A program made the position numbers and the translations under genes. Positions 50,077 through 58,512 of a stretch of 64,000 bases of DNA are shown piece after piece. Every line of letters starts with the position of its first letter. The stretch's first letter is position 1. Below the pieces are notes generated by a model, which saw only the letters and a list, made by a program, of their open reading frames with translations, was not told the origin of the DNA and made no database searches. Origin of the DNA: Clostridia bacterium (GTDB lineage Bacteria; Bacillota; Clostridia; Oscillospirales; Acutalibacteraceae); contig JAFWZR010000033.1 in assembly GCA_017522225.1 (NCBI GenBank), positions 122,893-186,892 on the forward strand, read 5' to 3'.

Positions 50077-51697
50077 TTTCGTTTATAAGATAGTTGATTT
50101 CTCTTTTTAAAATATTGAACCACTGACGGAAGAGACGGATTATCTTTTCAATAAGCCATTCTCTGTCATATTCTGCATCCTCACCGTCTGCTGCATAACA
50201 GCCGATGTTTGCACTTGTGATTTCGTTACCGAAGAAATCGGTTGTGAGGTCATCATCAATCACCTTACCTGCTCCGATAAGCGGTGAATCTGCCGAAAGC
50301 CTGTATGCTTCATAACCATCTCCGCCGACAAAACCGGGTACGGTATTCTTTGAAGAAATTATATCGAAAATCGGTTTAGGACAGTTGTAATAGCAGTTGT
50401 TTGAAAAATCCATTCCCGAGCCGACGATGTCATCAAGCTCAAAATAAATCTTGTTGCCGTCCTTAGGAATTATGATATTATTTGCGAAGATACCGTCATA
50501 AATATGTGTTACCTGGAACTCTCCGCAGCCGATGATTGTGTTGTTATAGAACCTGAAGCCGTACTCACCCGCACCTGAGCTCGTCTTGCTTCTACCCTCG
50601 CCGTCATTTACAGACAGGCAATATCTCACGGTATTGTTGTGCTGACCGCTGTAGTTTGCATTGTTGCACATAAATCTCATATTATCGTGAGAATAGATAT
50701 ACTGATATGTACAGTTATTTGTATGGGAGTCAAAGTCGATTGACATACCGTCACCGAAATTCTTCTGTCCTGCAATTTCGCAGTACTGGATCACGCTGTT
50801 TTCACTGCCCCAGAACCACATAGCTGCCGTAAAGTATGTCGGATTACCGTTTTCGTCAACACCGCTGCCCTGACAGCAATCAATTGAACGGCAATGAGTA
50901 ACAAGTGCACCGTCGCACATACCGACGATAATTGCTTCGCTGTCCATATCGTGGAAGTAACAGCCCTTCACAAGCAAGCCTGTGTTATAAACAGGATCAA
51001 TTTCTTCCTCAGTTTCGCACCACGGAGTCTGCGAATCGTTCCACGAGCCCCATACATTGATACCGTTACCGCAATCATACATTTCGCAGTTTGTTATGGT
51101 AAGATCATTGACAGCATAACGCGAACGCGCGGGAAGTCCCTTGACCATAATACAGCATCTTGCTGCTGCCGCACCTGCAGAAGCGTTATCTCTTGCAGGA
51201 AGGTGATAGTTCTGAATATCGTGGAATTCAACATTATCAATCGTAATTCCGTATGATGTCTGATTAAGCGTATCAATCCAGATACCGCCGCCGTTAGGTG
51301 CCGTAATCTCAAGATTGGAAACAGTTATATAGCTGCAATCAAACAGACACAGAACTTCCTTGTTTTCGTTTGTTGTAAGCAAAGGCTTTTTGCCCTCACC
51401 GTAAGAGGAAATGACAATCGGATTTTCTTTTGTACCGGATGCCGTAAGTGTAGCTGCACATTCATAAACACCGCCGCATCTGAAAAGAATATTAACACCT
51501 GCAACAAAGGCAACATTGCCGAGCGGGGCAATTGTTTTCCACGGCTTTGCAAGTGTGCCGTCACCCGCAGCATCATCACCGTCGATAGAGTCGACATAAT
51601 AGCAAACCGTATCAGCTGCAAAAGCCGAAGGAATGCTGATTGAAAAAACTGAAAACAGAATGACTGCTGACATTAAAACAGAGAGAATTTTTTTCAT
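50069..51697 (-). CDS. Secreted right-handed beta-helix protein
   Basis: 542 residues with a clear signal peptide (KKILSVLMSAVILFSVFSIS, cut after SAFA near 28). YYVDSIDGDDAAGDGTLAKP followed by WKTIAPL is the start of pectate-lyase-like parallel beta-helix proteins (DUF1565 type), and successive turns with ITVSNLEI, ITIDNVEFHDI, LTITNCEMYDCGNGI, SVIQYCEI follow. The C-terminal 40 residues (REWLIEKIIRLFRQWFNILK) form an amphipathic helix found at the end of many surface proteins of these organisms. Likely a polysaccharide lyase or glycan-binding protein; the active site cannot be named. Single gene. Confidence 0.88.
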   Translation of the reverse strand: MKKILSVLMSAVILFSVFSISIPSAFAADTVCYYVDSIDGDDAAGDGTLAKPWKTIAPLGNVAFVAGVNILFRCGGVYECAATLTASGTKENPIVISSYGEGKKPLLTTNENKEVLCLFDCSYITVSNLEITAPNGGGIWIDTLNQTSYGITIDNVEFHDIQNYHLPARDNASAGAAAARCCIMVKGLPARSRYAVNDLTITNCEMYDCGNGINVWGSWNDSQTPWCETEEEIDPVYNTGLLVKGCYFHDMDSEAIIVGMCDGALVTHCRSIDCCQGSGVDENGNPTYFTAAMWFWGSENSVIQYCEIAGQKNFGDGMSIDFDSHTNNCTYQYIYSHDNMRFMCNNANYSGQHNNTVRYCLSVNDGEGRSKTSSGAGEYGFRFYNNTIIGCGEFQVTHIYDGIFANNIIIPKDGNKIYFELDDIVGSGMDFSNNCYYNCPKPIFDIISSKNTVPGFVGGDGYEAYRLSADSPLIGAGKVIDDDLTTDFFGNEITSANIGCYAADGEDAEYDREWLIEKIIRLFRQWFNILKREINYLINENK

Positions 51698-51991
51698 AAC
51701 AATTTCCTTTCCTGTTTAATTTACTTTTAGTATGTATCTCATAAAACACATACTTGAAATCACCGTCAATTTCGGTTGTTTTTCTTTTACAATAGCACAA
51801 CCGAAATACCGTGTCAAATATAAACAATAAAATATATCCGAAATTAAATGGATTATTTATCTGAATTGTGATATATTTGAATAAACAGACAATTTATCAG
51901 CTCTACCTGCGGTTGATACCCCCACTCAACCGTTGGTATGTTGATTTTTAAAACAAAAGCACCTACACTGGAGCTGAAAGGAGGCATTCGG
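51698..51991. promoter_or_regulatory. Divergent control region with several inverted repeats
   Basis: About 290 bases without a gene. It holds AGTATGT-N12-ACATACT (51729-51754), ATTTCGGTTGT-N17-ACAACCGAAAT (51769-51807, perfect 11-bp arms) and CGGTTGA-N9-TCAACCG (51910-51932). The first two lie on the beta-helix gene side, the third before the XRE gene. Any could be operators; the second could also be a weak RNA hairpin. Confidence 0.5.
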
Positions 51992-52603
51992 ATGAATCAG
52001 GTGAAAATCGGAAGATTTATTGCTGAACGAAGAAAGAACGCAAACCTGACACAAATGCAGCTGGCAGAAAAACTGAACATCACCGACAGAGCAGTATCAA
52101 AATGGGAAACAGGCAAATCCCTTCCCGATGCTTCTATAATGCTCGAGCTGTGCGATGTTCTTAAAATCACTGTAAATGACTTATTAAGCGGGGAGATAGT
52201 TACAATGGATAATTACAGCAAAGAAACAGAAACCAACTTACTTGAAATACTCAAGCAGAAGCAGGAAGCAGACAAAAGATTACTCCGTATGGAATTTCTT
52301 GCGGGTATAATGGCAAGTATACCATTGGCGATAGGAATCGTGATAGGATTGTTCGTACCGATGGAAGAGTGGAAGCAGGTAGTGATAGTGCTGTCAGGCA
52401 TGGTGCCGCTGTTAGTGGCAATTCCGTTTTTGCTCCGTATTGAGCAGGTTGCAGGCTTTTACGAGTGCAGACACTGTCATCACCAATATGTACCTGAGTA
52501 TAAATCGGTGTTTATTGCGCCCCATATCGGCAGAACAAGATATATGAAATGTCCTCAATGCAAAAAAGTATCCTGGCAAAAAAAGGTTTTAAGCAAAGAT
52601 TGA
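51992..52603 (+). CDS. XRE-family regulator with membrane helices and zinc ribbon
   Basis: 203 residues from ATG 51992 (AAAGGAGG upstream; an earlier in-frame ATG at 51938 has no site). N-terminal XRE HTH (IGRFIAERRKNANLTQMQLA, then NITDRAVSKWETGKSLPDAS). A linker helix leads to two membrane helices (about 108-128 and 133-150), then a C-terminal zinc ribbon CRHCHH and CPQCKK (about 161-190). This is a membrane-tethered repressor layout. It probably binds the inverted repeats just upstream. Target otherwise unknown. Confidence 0.9.
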   Translation: MNQVKIGRFIAERRKNANLTQMQLAEKLNITDRAVSKWETGKSLPDASIMLELCDVLKITVNDLLSGEIVTMDNYSKETETNLLEILKQKQEADKRLLRMEFLAGIMASIPLAIGIVIGLFVPMEEWKQVVIVLSGMVPLLVAIPFLLRIEQVAGFYECRHCHHQYVPEYKSVFIAPHIGRTRYMKCPQCKKVSWQKKVLSKD

Positions 52604-52611
52604 TTGAATTA

Positions 52612-52656
52612 AAAAGTGCAGTAAGATTTTTACATCCTACTGCACTTATTTTATTC
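52612..52656. terminator. Bidirectional terminator
   Basis: AAGTGCAGTA/TACTGCACTT with extra GAT/ATC pairing around TTTTTAC, followed by ATTTTATT; the A-run upstream serves the CNNM gene on the minus strand. Confidence 0.85.
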
Positions 52657-54045
52657 GTTATTTTTACGGGAGAATCTGAATGTTGACTCATCGTCATCTT
52701 CATCGTCTTCGCCGTCGTTTTTCTCCTCAGGGAGAATTTCGACACGGACTTTTTCAATTCTTCTGTTATCAACTGCAAGAACGGTGAACTTGAGATTCTC
52801 AAACATTACCTCATTCATTTCGCCATCCTTGGGCAGATAACCGAGCTCACTGATTATAAAGCCTGCAACGGTGTCATAATCATCCTCGGGCAGCTTCTTG
52901 CCCGTAAGCTCATATATCTCGTCAATATTCATAATACCTTCAACGGTGAAGGTTGTTTCATCAATCTGTGAAAATTCCTCGTCCTCGTTGTCGTATTCGT
53001 CCTGAATATTACCGACGATAGCCTCAACTATATCTTCAAGAGTTACAATACCCGCTGTGCCGCCGTACTCATCAACAACAACCGCCATCTGCGTTCTTGT
53101 TGCAGTCATTTCCTTAAACAAATCTCCGCAGATTTTTGACTCAGGCACAAACATCGGTGCACGCATAACATCCTTGAGCGATGCATCGGGCATATCCTTA
53201 CCGACATATTTGAGTAAGTCCTTGATATAAACGATACCCACAATATTGTCGGGATCATCCTCAAAGACAGGAATACGCGAATAACCGTTTTCGATACTCA
53301 GATTTACAGCTTCCATAATCGGGTCATTGAGCTCAACTGCTGTCATATCAGTACGGTGAGTCATAATGTCACCTGCATCGAGGTCATCAAACTCGAAGAT
53401 GTTGTTAATCATCTCCTTCTGAACGTCCTCTATAACACCCTTTTCACCGCCGACATCAACCATCATACGGATTTCTTCTTCCGTAACGGTCTCTTCATCA
53501 GCGTGAGGGTTAAAGCCGAGAATTCTGACAACTCCGTTGGTGGACAGAGAAAGAATCTTGACCACGGGGCTGAAAGCCTTTGAAATAAAGAGCAATATGC
53601 CGACAACCTTGAAGGAAATCTTTTCAGGAATCTGCATACCGATTTTCTTTGGCACAAGCTCGCCGAATACAAGTGAGAAGTACGACATAACAAGTGTGAT
53701 TACAACAACGGAAATGCCGTTGATTACACTCGCACCGAGTACTCTTTCCACTGCAGTGCCCGCAAAGGCAGCAGCAAGCATATCGGCAAAGGTCTGTGAA
53801 GCACTGGCAGATGTAAGGAAGCCTGCAAGAGTAACGCCAATCTGGATTGTAGAGAGGAATCTGCTTGAATTTGCAGTCAGCTTTGCAACCATCTTTGCTT
53901 TTTTGTGGCCTTCTTCTGCCATTTTGTCTATTTTGTTGTCATTAAGGGATATAATCGCAATCTCACTCATTGAGAAAAATGCGTTGACTAAAATAAGTGC
54001 GATAAGTAAAACTAATTTCAGTATAATCCCAGCCGGGTCATCCAT
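52651..54045 (-). CDS. CNNM/CorC-family ion transporter (DUF21-CBS-CorC)
   Basis: 464 residues. DUF21/CNNM membrane domain with four helices (1-190, including FFSMSEIAIISLNDNKI and FGELVPKKIG), a CBS pair (about 215-335: MTHRTDMTAVELND, VVVDEYGGTAGIVTLEDIVE) and the C-terminal CorC/HlyC domain (about 350-435). An acidic tail (EEKNDGEDDEDDD) ends the protein. Members move magnesium or sodium and are regulated by nucleotide binding at the CBS domains. Own promoter; converges on the XRE gene. Confidence 0.93.
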   Translation of the reverse strand: MDDPAGIILKLVLLIALILVNAFFSMSEIAIISLNDNKIDKMAEEGHKKAKMVAKLTANSSRFLSTIQIGVTLAGFLTSASASQTFADMLAAAFAGTAVERVLGASVINGISVVVITLVMSYFSLVFGELVPKKIGMQIPEKISFKVVGILLFISKAFSPVVKILSLSTNGVVRILGFNPHADEETVTEEEIRMMVDVGGEKGVIEDVQKEMINNIFEFDDLDAGDIMTHRTDMTAVELNDPIMEAVNLSIENGYSRIPVFEDDPDNIVGIVYIKDLLKYVGKDMPDASLKDVMRAPMFVPESKICGDLFKEMTATRTQMAVVVDEYGGTAGIVTLEDIVEAIVGNIQDEYDNEDEEFSQIDETTFTVEGIMNIDEIYELTGKKLPEDDYDTVAGFIISELGYLPKDGEMNEVMFENLKFTVLAVDNRRIEKVRVEILPEEKNDGEDDEDDDESTFRFSRKNNE

Positions 54046-54074
54046 TATGGATTAACTCCTTTCGTTTTTCATAG

Positions 54075-54095
54075 TGGACTTTTGCTAAAAGTCCA
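54075..54095. repeat. Perfect hairpin in the CNNM gene leader
   Basis: TGGACTTTT-GCT-AAAAGTCCA. It lies between the -10 box (54100-54105) and the ribosome site, at or just after the transcription start, so it is either an operator or a 5' RNA hairpin. Confidence 0.5.
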
Positions 54096-54099
54096 AAAT

Positions 54100-54128
54100 A
54101 TTGTAGCACATTATTTAATAATAGTCAA
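54100..54128 (-). promoter_or_regulatory. Promoter of the CNNM gene
   Basis: Minus strand TTGACT, 17-base spacer, TACAAT. Confidence 0.75.
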
Positions 54129-54220
54129 CAATTGCAGAATTATTCATTTTTTACCTTTTTACAAATTTTGTTGTTTTGTCAATAGACTTGTGATTATGTT
54201 GCGTTAAAAGCACAATTTAT

Positions 54221-54229
54221 TGTGGATAA
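54221..54229 (-). promoter_or_regulatory. Perfect DnaA box upstream of dnaD-dnaI
   Basis: TGTGGATAA, reverse complement of TTATCCACA. It is the only perfect copy seen in the 294-base region. The rest of 54129-54339 is A+T-rich with no other feature I can support except a TATAAT at 54275-54280 that lacks a good -35 box. Confidence 0.6.
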
Positions 54230-54339
54230 AAAATAGGGGTGTAGAAACTGATTTTTGCTATTTTCTTTTGACCCTGAAATGTGTATAATGATATTTGGTA
54301 TTTTAGCGTCAATTAAATAAAATTAAGGAAAGTGAAAAA

Positions 54340-55353
54340 ATGGCTTATACAATTAATCCTGCGGTGTTTGGCTCTATGTTTGCCGTTCCGTCGCAGATTG
54401 TTGACAACAATTTAAAACTTGCAAGTGCTTCACAGCTGAAAACTCTGTTATGGATTTTCCGCCATGCAAGTGAGCCGATTGACCCTGCCGTTATCAGCAG
54501 AGAAATCAATTACAGAGAAAGCGATGTATGTGATGCACTGACCGTGCTTTGTGAGTGGGGTGTTATTGCTTCTGACGGCAATGTAACCGTACAGCTGCCT
54601 GCACCTGCTCCCGCACCCACACCCGCAGCTGTGTCCGCTCCCGTTGCTACGGAAATCAAAAAAGAGCTGCCTGAGCTTGCACTCGTCAAGCCCTCATACG
54701 ATCAGGTTATTGCCCGGTGCGAGGAATCACCCGAAATTGCACATATGTTTACGGACATTGAAGGCCTTCTCGGTAAAACTCTCGGCTATGACAGCGAATG
54801 CATACTTCTTATGATGCACGACCAGTACGGTCTGCCCGTCGAAGTGATATATATGCTTGTCAGCCACTGCGTAAGCATCGGCAAGGGTAACCTCGCGTAC
54901 ATAGCAAAGGTCGGCAAAACCTGGGGCGAAAAGGAAATCGACACAATCGAAAAGGCAGATGAACAGATAACTCTGCTTAATGCGTGTATCTCCCTGTGGA
55001 AGGAATTTGCAGGTATGGCCGGTATTCAGAATCCCCGTCCAACTGCTTCACAGTCAGCATATCTGCAGACGTGGTCAAGAGAATTCAGATACGGTACAGA
55101 TATGATTTACCTCGCTTATGAGGAGACTCTCGACCATTCCGGAAAAATCAGCTTTGCATATATGAACAAGGTGCTTGCCAACTGGCACGAGAAAGGACTT
55201 AAGACTCCGTCAGATGTAGAAAACGACAAGCAAACCTTCCGTGAGAAAAAGTCAAGAAAAGCTGCAAAAAATAATGATGCAGACACATCTTACGATATGA
55301 ACGAATTCAACCGCAGGGCAAATCAGCTGCCCGTATACAAAAAAGGGGGTTAA
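54340..55353 (+). CDS. DnaD-like primosomal replication protein
   Basis: 337 residues. N-terminal winged-helix domain (about 25-85: LKTLLWIFRHASEPIDPAVI), a Pro/Ala linker (about 88-112), and two helical DnaD/DnaB2-type domains (about 115-205 and 225-305). The second ends with FAYMNKVLANWHEKG, the YxxxIxxxW signature that binds DNA. It works in loading the replicative helicase at origins and restart sites. The next gene, a DnaI-type loader, follows three bases later, as in other Clostridia. Confidence 0.9.
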   Translation: MAYTINPAVFGSMFAVPSQIVDNNLKLASASQLKTLLWIFRHASEPIDPAVISREINYRESDVCDALTVLCEWGVIASDGNVTVQLPAPAPAPTPAAVSAPVATEIKKELPELALVKPSYDQVIARCEESPEIAHMFTDIEGLLGKTLGYDSECILLMMHDQYGLPVEVIYMLVSHCVSIGKGNLAYIAKVGKTWGEKEIDTIEKADEQITLLNACISLWKEFAGMAGIQNPRPTASQSAYLQTWSREFRYGTDMIYLAYEETLDHSGKISFAYMNKVLANWHEKGLKTPSDVENDKQTFREKKSRKAAKNNDADTSYDMNEFNRRANQLPVYKKGG

Positions 55354-55356
55354 ACC

Positions 55357-56322
55357 GTGGCATTCAGCAGAGATACTTACGAAAAAGCTGAGCGTGAACT
55401 TAAAAAGCGCCGCAACGATGCACTTATGCAGCGTGAAAGACGTCACGATGAGGCTGTTAAAAATATTCCCGAGATTCTTGAAATCGAGGAAACCATGGCC
55501 CGTGCAGGTCTTGCAACAATCAAGGCTGTCGGTATGGGCAACGGTGGTGAGGATTACATCAGAACTCTTGCAGAGGTAAACCTTGACGCACAGGCAAAGC
55601 GCCGCGCGCTTCTTATTAAAAACGGTTATCCCGAGGATTGGCTCGATGTGAAATACACTTGCCAAAAATGTGAGGATAAGGGCTCAGTCGGCGGTTACGT
55701 TTGCGACTGCTTCAAGCTTCTTCTGCGTTCAACAGAGTATGAAAAGCTCTGTTCAAAGCTCCCTGTTGACAAGTGCAGATTTGACAATTTCAAGCTCGAC
55801 TATTATCCCGACGGTGCAGGCATCAGTCCCCGTCAGCGTATGGAAAGTGTACTCAGCTATTGCAAGGCTTATGCAGACGATTTCAGCCTGAAGTCCCCCA
55901 GCCTTCTGCTTTACGGCAAGACAGGACTCGGCAAAACTCACCTTTCGCTCGCAATCGCAGGTAAAGCTGTTGAAGCAGGCTACGGTGTTATCTACATGAC
56001 TGCACAGAATCTTTTCAACCGTCTTGAACGCGAAAAGTTCGGCAGAGGTGACGGCGAAAATACCGAGCAGTCAATCCTTGACTGCGATTTGCTTATAATT
56101 GACGATCTCGGCGCGGAGTTCAGCACACAGCTTACAATCTCTGCACTTTATAACATTGTAAACTGCCGCGGACTTGAGGAGAAGCCGACAGTAATCAGCA
56201 CAAACCTTGACCCCGAGGCAATCAAGGATGCATACAGCGACCGTATTGCTTCAAGAATTCTCAGCACATACACCATTCTGCAGTTTGACGGTGCAGACAT
56301 CAGACAGCTTAAGACTATTTAA
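55357..56322 (+). CDS. DnaI/DnaC-type helicase loader ATPase
   Basis: 321 residues. N-terminal helical part, a zinc site CQKCEDKGSVGGYVCDC (about 107-123), then an AAA+ domain with Walker A LLLYGKTGLGKTHLS (about 186-200), Walker B LLIIDDLGAEF and sensor VISTNLDPEAI and Arg finger DRIASRI. It loads the DnaB/DnaC hexameric helicase. Start is GTG 55357 after AAAGGGGG inside the end of dnaD; translation is coupled. Confidence 0.93.
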   Translation: MAFSRDTYEKAERELKKRRNDALMQRERRHDEAVKNIPEILEIEETMARAGLATIKAVGMGNGGEDYIRTLAEVNLDAQAKRRALLIKNGYPEDWLDVKYTCQKCEDKGSVGGYVCDCFKLLLRSTEYEKLCSKLPVDKCRFDNFKLDYYPDGAGISPRQRMESVLSYCKAYADDFSLKSPSLLLYGKTGLGKTHLSLAIAGKAVEAGYGVIYMTAQNLFNRLEREKFGRGDGENTEQSILDCDLLIIDDLGAEFSTQLTISALYNIVNCRGLEEKPTVISTNLDPEAIKDAYSDRIASRILSTYTILQFDGADIRQLKTI

Positions 56323-56340
56323 CATATTACAGGAGTACTT

Positions 56341-58512
56341 ATGGATATTATTTCAGCACTTACCAATGAATTCAAGCTTCAATCGTGGCAGGTAGAAAAT
56401 GTTGTAGGCCTTATCGATGACGGCAACACTATCCCCTTCATTGCCCGTTACCGTAAAGAAGCACACGGCACACTTGATGACCAGACTCTGCGTGAGATTT
56501 CAGAAAGACTTGAATATCTTCGCAATCTTGACAAGCGTCGTGAAGAGGTGCGTTCTTCTATCGAAACACAGGAGAAGCTGACAGAAGAAATTGCAGCCGC
56601 ACTCGACAAAGCTGTAACTCTTGCAGAAATCGAGGACATCTACCGCCCGTTCAAACCAAAAAGAAAAACCCGTGCTTCCGTTGCGCGTGAAAAGGGACTC
56701 GAGCCTCTTGCTGCCGCAATTTACGCACAGCTTAAGGACAGCCCCGCCGCAATTGAGCTTGCAAAGGACTATATAAATGAAGAAAAAGAAGTGCTTACTG
56801 CAGAGGATGCTTTGCAGGGTGCTATGGATATTATTGCCGAGGATATTTCAGACAATGCAGATATCCGCCGCAGACTGCGTAACCTTTTCATCGTGCTCGG
56901 TGTTGTCAGTGCAAAGGCTTCGGACGAAACAGCAGAAAGCGTTTACGAGCAGTATTATGATTTTTCACAGCCTGTTGATAAAATTGCAGGTCACAGAGTT
57001 CTTGCAATTGACCGCGGTGAGCGTGAAGGCTTCCTTAAGGTAAGTGTTGACCTCGACAAGGTAAAGGCTTCGAATGTTATCACATCCGTTACTCTTTCCG
57101 ACAGCGGTTCACTTTGCACAGACACTGTCCGCGAGGCGGGTGCCGATGCTTATGACAGACTTATTTACCCGTCAATTGAGCGTGAAATCCGCTCAATGCT
57201 GACAGCAAACGCAGCGGCTTCGGCAATAAAGGTTTTCTCTTCAAATGTTAAGGAGCTTTTGCTTCAGCCTCCCGTTAAGGGTAAGGTTGCGCTCGGTCTT
57301 GACCCGGGTTACAGAACAGGCTGTAAGGTTGCTGTTGTTGACGAGACAGGCAGAGTGCTTGACACAGGTGTGGCTTATATCACACATTCTGCCGCACAGC
57401 AGGAAAGTGCAAAAACACTTATCAAAAATATGATCAGACGCTACGGTGTCAGGATTATCGCAATCGGTAACGGTACAGCTTCAAAGGAGACAGAAATTTT
57501 TACTGCAAATCTTCTTAAGGAGCTTGATACAGATACCGCATATATGGTAGTCAACGAAGCAGGCGCTTCCGTTTATTCCGCATCAAAGCTTGCTGCAGAG
57601 GAATTTCCGCAGTTCGATGTTTCATTGCGCAGTGCAGTTTCCATTGCACGCCGTCTGCAGGATCCTCTTGCCGAGCTTGTAAAGATTGACCCGAAGGCAA
57701 TCGGTGTCGGTCAGTATCAGCACGATATGCCTAAGAAGGAGCTTGACAGCGCACTTGACGGTGTTGTTGAGGATGCAGTTAATAACGTAGGCGTTGATGT
57801 AAACACCGCTTCCCCTTCCCTGCTTACAAGAGTTGCAGGCATCAACAGTACCGTTGCAAAGAATATTGTTGCTTTCCGTGAAGAAAACGGTGCTTTCACA
57901 AGCCGTGCTCAGCTTAAGAAGGTTCCGAAGCTTGGAGCAAAAGCATATGAACAGTGTGCAGGCTTTATGCGTGTTGCGGAGAGCAATAATCTCCTCGACA
58001 ACACAGGCGTTCACCCCGAAAGCTATGATGCCGCAAAGGCTCTGCTCGAGCTCTGCGGTTACACTGTAAAGGATGCAGCAAGCGGTAACCTTGATTGCCT
58101 TTCTAAAAAAATCGATGCAATCGGACAGGATGCTGTCGCCGAAAAAATCGGTGTCGGTGTGCCGACAATGCTCGACATCATAAAAGAATTGAAGCAGCCC
58201 GGCCGTGACCCGCGTGACGAGCTGCCCCCGCCGATGCTTCGCACCGATGTTATGGATATGAACGACCTTAAAGCAGGTATGGAGCTTCAGGGTACGGTGC
58301 GTAATGTTATCGACTTCGGTGCATTTGTTGATATCGGTGTGCATCAGGACGGACTTGTTCACATCTCACAGATTACGGACAAATATATCAAGCATCCGTC
58401 AGAGGTGCTTAAGGTAGGTCAGGTTGTTACCGTTTGGGTAATTTCCGTTGATACCAATAAAAAGCGAATTTCCCTTACAATGAAAAAACCAAAGGACGCT
58501 TCAAATGAGTAA
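56341..58512 (+). CDS. tex: Tex-family RNA-binding transcription accessory protein
   Basis: 723 residues, the usual length. N-terminal helical Tex region (FIARYRKEAHGTLDDQTLRE), a YqgF-like RNase H fold (about 325-450: ALGLDPGYRTGCKVAVVDET), helix-hairpin-helix pairs (about 485-560), and a C-terminal S1 domain (about 645-715: GTVRNVIDFGAFVDIGVHQD, VHISQI). It binds nucleic acid and influences transcription and, in some bacteria, toxin genes. It starts 18 bases after dnaI with AGGAG and overlaps rlmD by eight bases. Confidence 0.96.
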   Translation: MDIISALTNEFKLQSWQVENVVGLIDDGNTIPFIARYRKEAHGTLDDQTLREISERLEYLRNLDKRREEVRSSIETQEKLTEEIAAALDKAVTLAEIEDIYRPFKPKRKTRASVAREKGLEPLAAAIYAQLKDSPAAIELAKDYINEEKEVLTAEDALQGAMDIIAEDISDNADIRRRLRNLFIVLGVVSAKASDETAESVYEQYYDFSQPVDKIAGHRVLAIDRGEREGFLKVSVDLDKVKASNVITSVTLSDSGSLCTDTVREAGADAYDRLIYPSIEREIRSMLTANAAASAIKVFSSNVKELLLQPPVKGKVALGLDPGYRTGCKVAVVDETGRVLDTGVAYITHSAAQQESAKTLIKNMIRRYGVRIIAIGNGTASKETEIFTANLLKELDTDTAYMVVNEAGASVYSASKLAAEEFPQFDVSLRSAVSIARRLQDPLAELVKIDPKAIGVGQYQHDMPKKELDSALDGVVEDAVNNVGVDVNTASPSLLTRVAGINSTVAKNIVAFREENGAFTSRAQLKKVPKLGAKAYEQCAGFMRVAESNNLLDNTGVHPESYDAAKALLELCGYTVKDAASGNLDCLSKKIDAIGQDAVAEKIGVGVPTMLDIIKELKQPGRDPRDELPPPMLRTDVMDMNDLKAGMELQGTVRNVIDFGAFVDIGVHQDGLVHISQITDKYIKHPSEVLKVGQVVTVWVISVDTNKKRISLTMKKPKDASNE

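Noticed and set aside
57622-58362. Minus-strand frame of 246 residues opposite tex
   Set aside because: Shadow of a strongly conserved gene; Cys- and His-rich only because of codon bias on the other strand.
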